Of a stretch of 5,702 nt of DNA, positions 4,728-5,702 are shown one piece after another. Every line of letters starts with the position of its first letter. The first letter of the stretch is position 1. The notes below the pieces were generated by a model that saw only the letters and a program-made list of their open reading frames with translations, made no database searches and had not been told where the DNA came from. The translations under genes and the position numbers were made by a program. This DNA comes from Acetobacteraceae bacterium (GTDB taxonomy: Bacteria > Pseudomonadota > Alphaproteobacteria > Acetobacterales > Acetobacteraceae), in contig JANXRT010000065.1 of assembly GCA_025356735.1 (NCBI GenBank), positions 1 to 5,702 on the forward strand, in the 5' to 3' direction.

Positions 4728-5702
4728 TCAGGCTGCGCCGGCGACCCAGTTGCCATGGAAGCCGGCCGGCACGCGGCACGGCAGCCGGATGGTTGCGATC
4801 GGCCCGTAGGCAAGGTCGGCGGTGTCGAGCACCACGGCGTCACTGCGTCCCTCGGCGGCGCGCCAGACGGTGGCGAGCAGCCATCCGTCGCCTTCCGGCG
4901 CATCCTCGCCGCGCGGCACGAACACGGGTTCGGAGAACCCGTCGCCGGCCGGCAGGGTGAAGCGGCTCCGCCCACCTTGCACCAGGTCGAGCCAGACCAG
5001 GCTGTCCAGGCCGGCGCCGGGATGGCTGCGTCCGGCGATGGCGCCGAACCGGTGCCGCAGGCCGCTGCGCCGATCATCGATGCGGGGGAATTCGCCTGCC
5101 GTATCGTCCAGCGCACGCCGCGTGATCGCGTCGGTGCCGGCATCCGGGTCCAGGGTCCAACGTACCAGGCGCGCGTCGGGCGGCGGTGTGGTCATCGTGC
5201 CGTCGGGATGCGGGAACAGCGGCGGCTCGTCATACTGCATCACGTCCACGACGATGCGCCCGCCGTCATCCCAGGCGTTCAGCACGTGGAACACGAAGCA
5301 GGCCTCAGTCCGGAACCAGCGCAGGGAACCGACACCCTGCTCGCGCCGGATCAACCCGATATGGCTGCCCAGGTTCGGCTCCCATGCGAAGGGCGGGCCG
5401 CCCCGAAGCTGGCGCGACGGCGATCCGCCGAGCGGCAGGACCGGGAACACGACATGGCGCCGGGTCACGGCAAAGTCGTGCACCAGGCTGCAATACGGCG
5501 CGTCGAAGTGCTCGAACCGCGTCACCTGGCCGGCCGCGTCGATCGTGCCGTAGCGCATGCCCGGCGTCAGCAGGCCATCCACGGAAAAGCCGAAGAAGAT
5601 CAGCTCGCCGGTGACCGGGTCGACTTTCGGGTGCGCGGTGAACGGTCCGCACAGGCGGCCGCCGAAGTCCTGCACCCCCCGCGTGGCCAAGGTGGCCGGA
5701 TC
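4728..5702 (-). CDS. Carotenoid cleavage oxygenase (RPE65/lignostilbene dioxygenase family), 5' end missing
   Basis: This non-haem iron enzyme would cleave a conjugated double bond in a carotenoid, apocarotenoid or stilbene-like compound using O2. The 324 visible residues run off the window edge, and the frame is open to the last base (starting DPATL). The family is usually about 450-500 residues, so roughly 130-170 N-terminal residues lie outside; the TTG near 5690 should not be taken as a start. All four iron-binding histidines are present, in fragment numbering: His24 (FTAHPKVDP), His75 (SLVHDFAVT), His139 (FVFHVLNAWDD) and His316 (GFHGNW, near the C-terminus). Glu194 in EFPRIDDR matches the conserved EFPRID stretch of the family. 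DFGGRLCGPFTAHPK is a typical phrase of bacterial members. It is a complete, intact C-terminal portion with no frameshift. Sphingomonads often carry several such enzymes, some acting on lignin-derived stilbenes, so the substrate is open. It is followed by a membrane-protein gene, probably in one operon. Confidence 0.93.
   Translation of the reverse strand, partial: DPATLATRGVQDFGGRLCGPFTAHPKVDPVTGELIFFGFSVDGLLTPGMRYGTIDAAGQVTRFEHFDAPYCSLVHDFAVTRRHVVFPVLPLGGSPSRQLRGGPPFAWEPNLGSHIGLIRREQGVGSLRWFRTEACFVFHVLNAWDDGGRIVVDVMQYDEPPLFPHPDGTMTTPPPDARLVRWTLDPDAGTDAITRRALDDTAGEFPRIDDRRSGLRHRFGAIAGRSHPGAGLDSLVWLDLVQGGRSRFTLPAGDGFSEPVFVPRGEDAPEGDGWLLATVWRAAEGRSDAVVLDTADLAYGPIATIRLPCRVPAGFHGNWVAGAA

Noticed and set aside
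4822..5553. Plus-strand 243-codon open frame opposite the carotenoid oxygenase
   Set aside because: The opposite strand encodes the four iron-ligand histidines and family motifs; this Ser/Arg/Pro-rich frame is a GC-rich antisense shadow.
5688..5690. TTG as the start of the carotenoid oxygenase gene
   Set aside because: The frame remains open to the window edge, the preceding residues (DPATL) fit the family, and the protein would lack about a third of its usual length.
1..5702. CRISPR array, tRNA or rRNA genes
   Set aside because: No regularly spaced short repeats, cloverleaf-like folds or conserved rRNA segments were seen on either strand.

Overview
The window is GC-rich DNA with the look of an alphaproteobacterial chromosome, most likely a sphingomonad-type organism (Novosphingobium, Sphingobium, Sphingopyxis). 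That placement is inferred from codon style and from the family resemblance of the carotenoid oxygenase and its membrane-protein neighbour; no rRNA or other marker is present to prove it. Genes are short, loosely packed and mostly on the minus strand, with several gene-free stretches that hold hairpins and a diverged repeat. This suits an accessory or rearranged region rather than a tight core operon.

Layout. Positions 1-154 carry two strong inverted repeats, one of them a perfect 17-bp stem, that look like degraded insertion-sequence termini. Positions 155-445 (minus) encode an unrecognised 96-aa protein. Positions 446-748 are gene-free apart from copy 1 of a ~74-bp repeat. Positions 749-1900 (minus) encode an acyltransferase-3 family integral membrane O-acyltransferase, and copy 2 of the repeat lies just before its start. 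Positions 2106-2876 (minus) encode a PAP2-type membrane phosphatase. After a 238-bp AT-richer divergent spacer, a second and quite different PAP2-family protein lies at 3115-3774 (plus). Positions 3775-4148 hold imperfect palindromes and two mutually antisense short reading frames of doubtful status. Positions 4149-5702 (minus) form a two-gene unit: a carotenoid cleavage oxygenase whose 5' end lies outside the window, followed after 26 bp by a six-helix membrane protein with a strong ribosome binding site.

How the parts may work together. The acyltransferase and the two PAP2 proteins form a plausible envelope-lipid or surface-polysaccharide group: PAP2 enzymes dephosphorylate lipid phosphates or pyrophosphates, and acyltransferase-3 proteins decorate glycans or lipids with acyl groups. 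No glycosyltransferase or transporter is present to fix the substrate. The oxygenase unit is separate and would act on carotenoids, apocarotenoids or stilbene-like compounds.

The most unusual signal is the ~74-bp diverged repeat, found in the same orientation 22 bp upstream of the 96-aa gene and 18 bp upstream of the acyltransferase. It may be a shared leader or promoter module, or a decayed duplication. I did not find convincing evidence of a complete new system.
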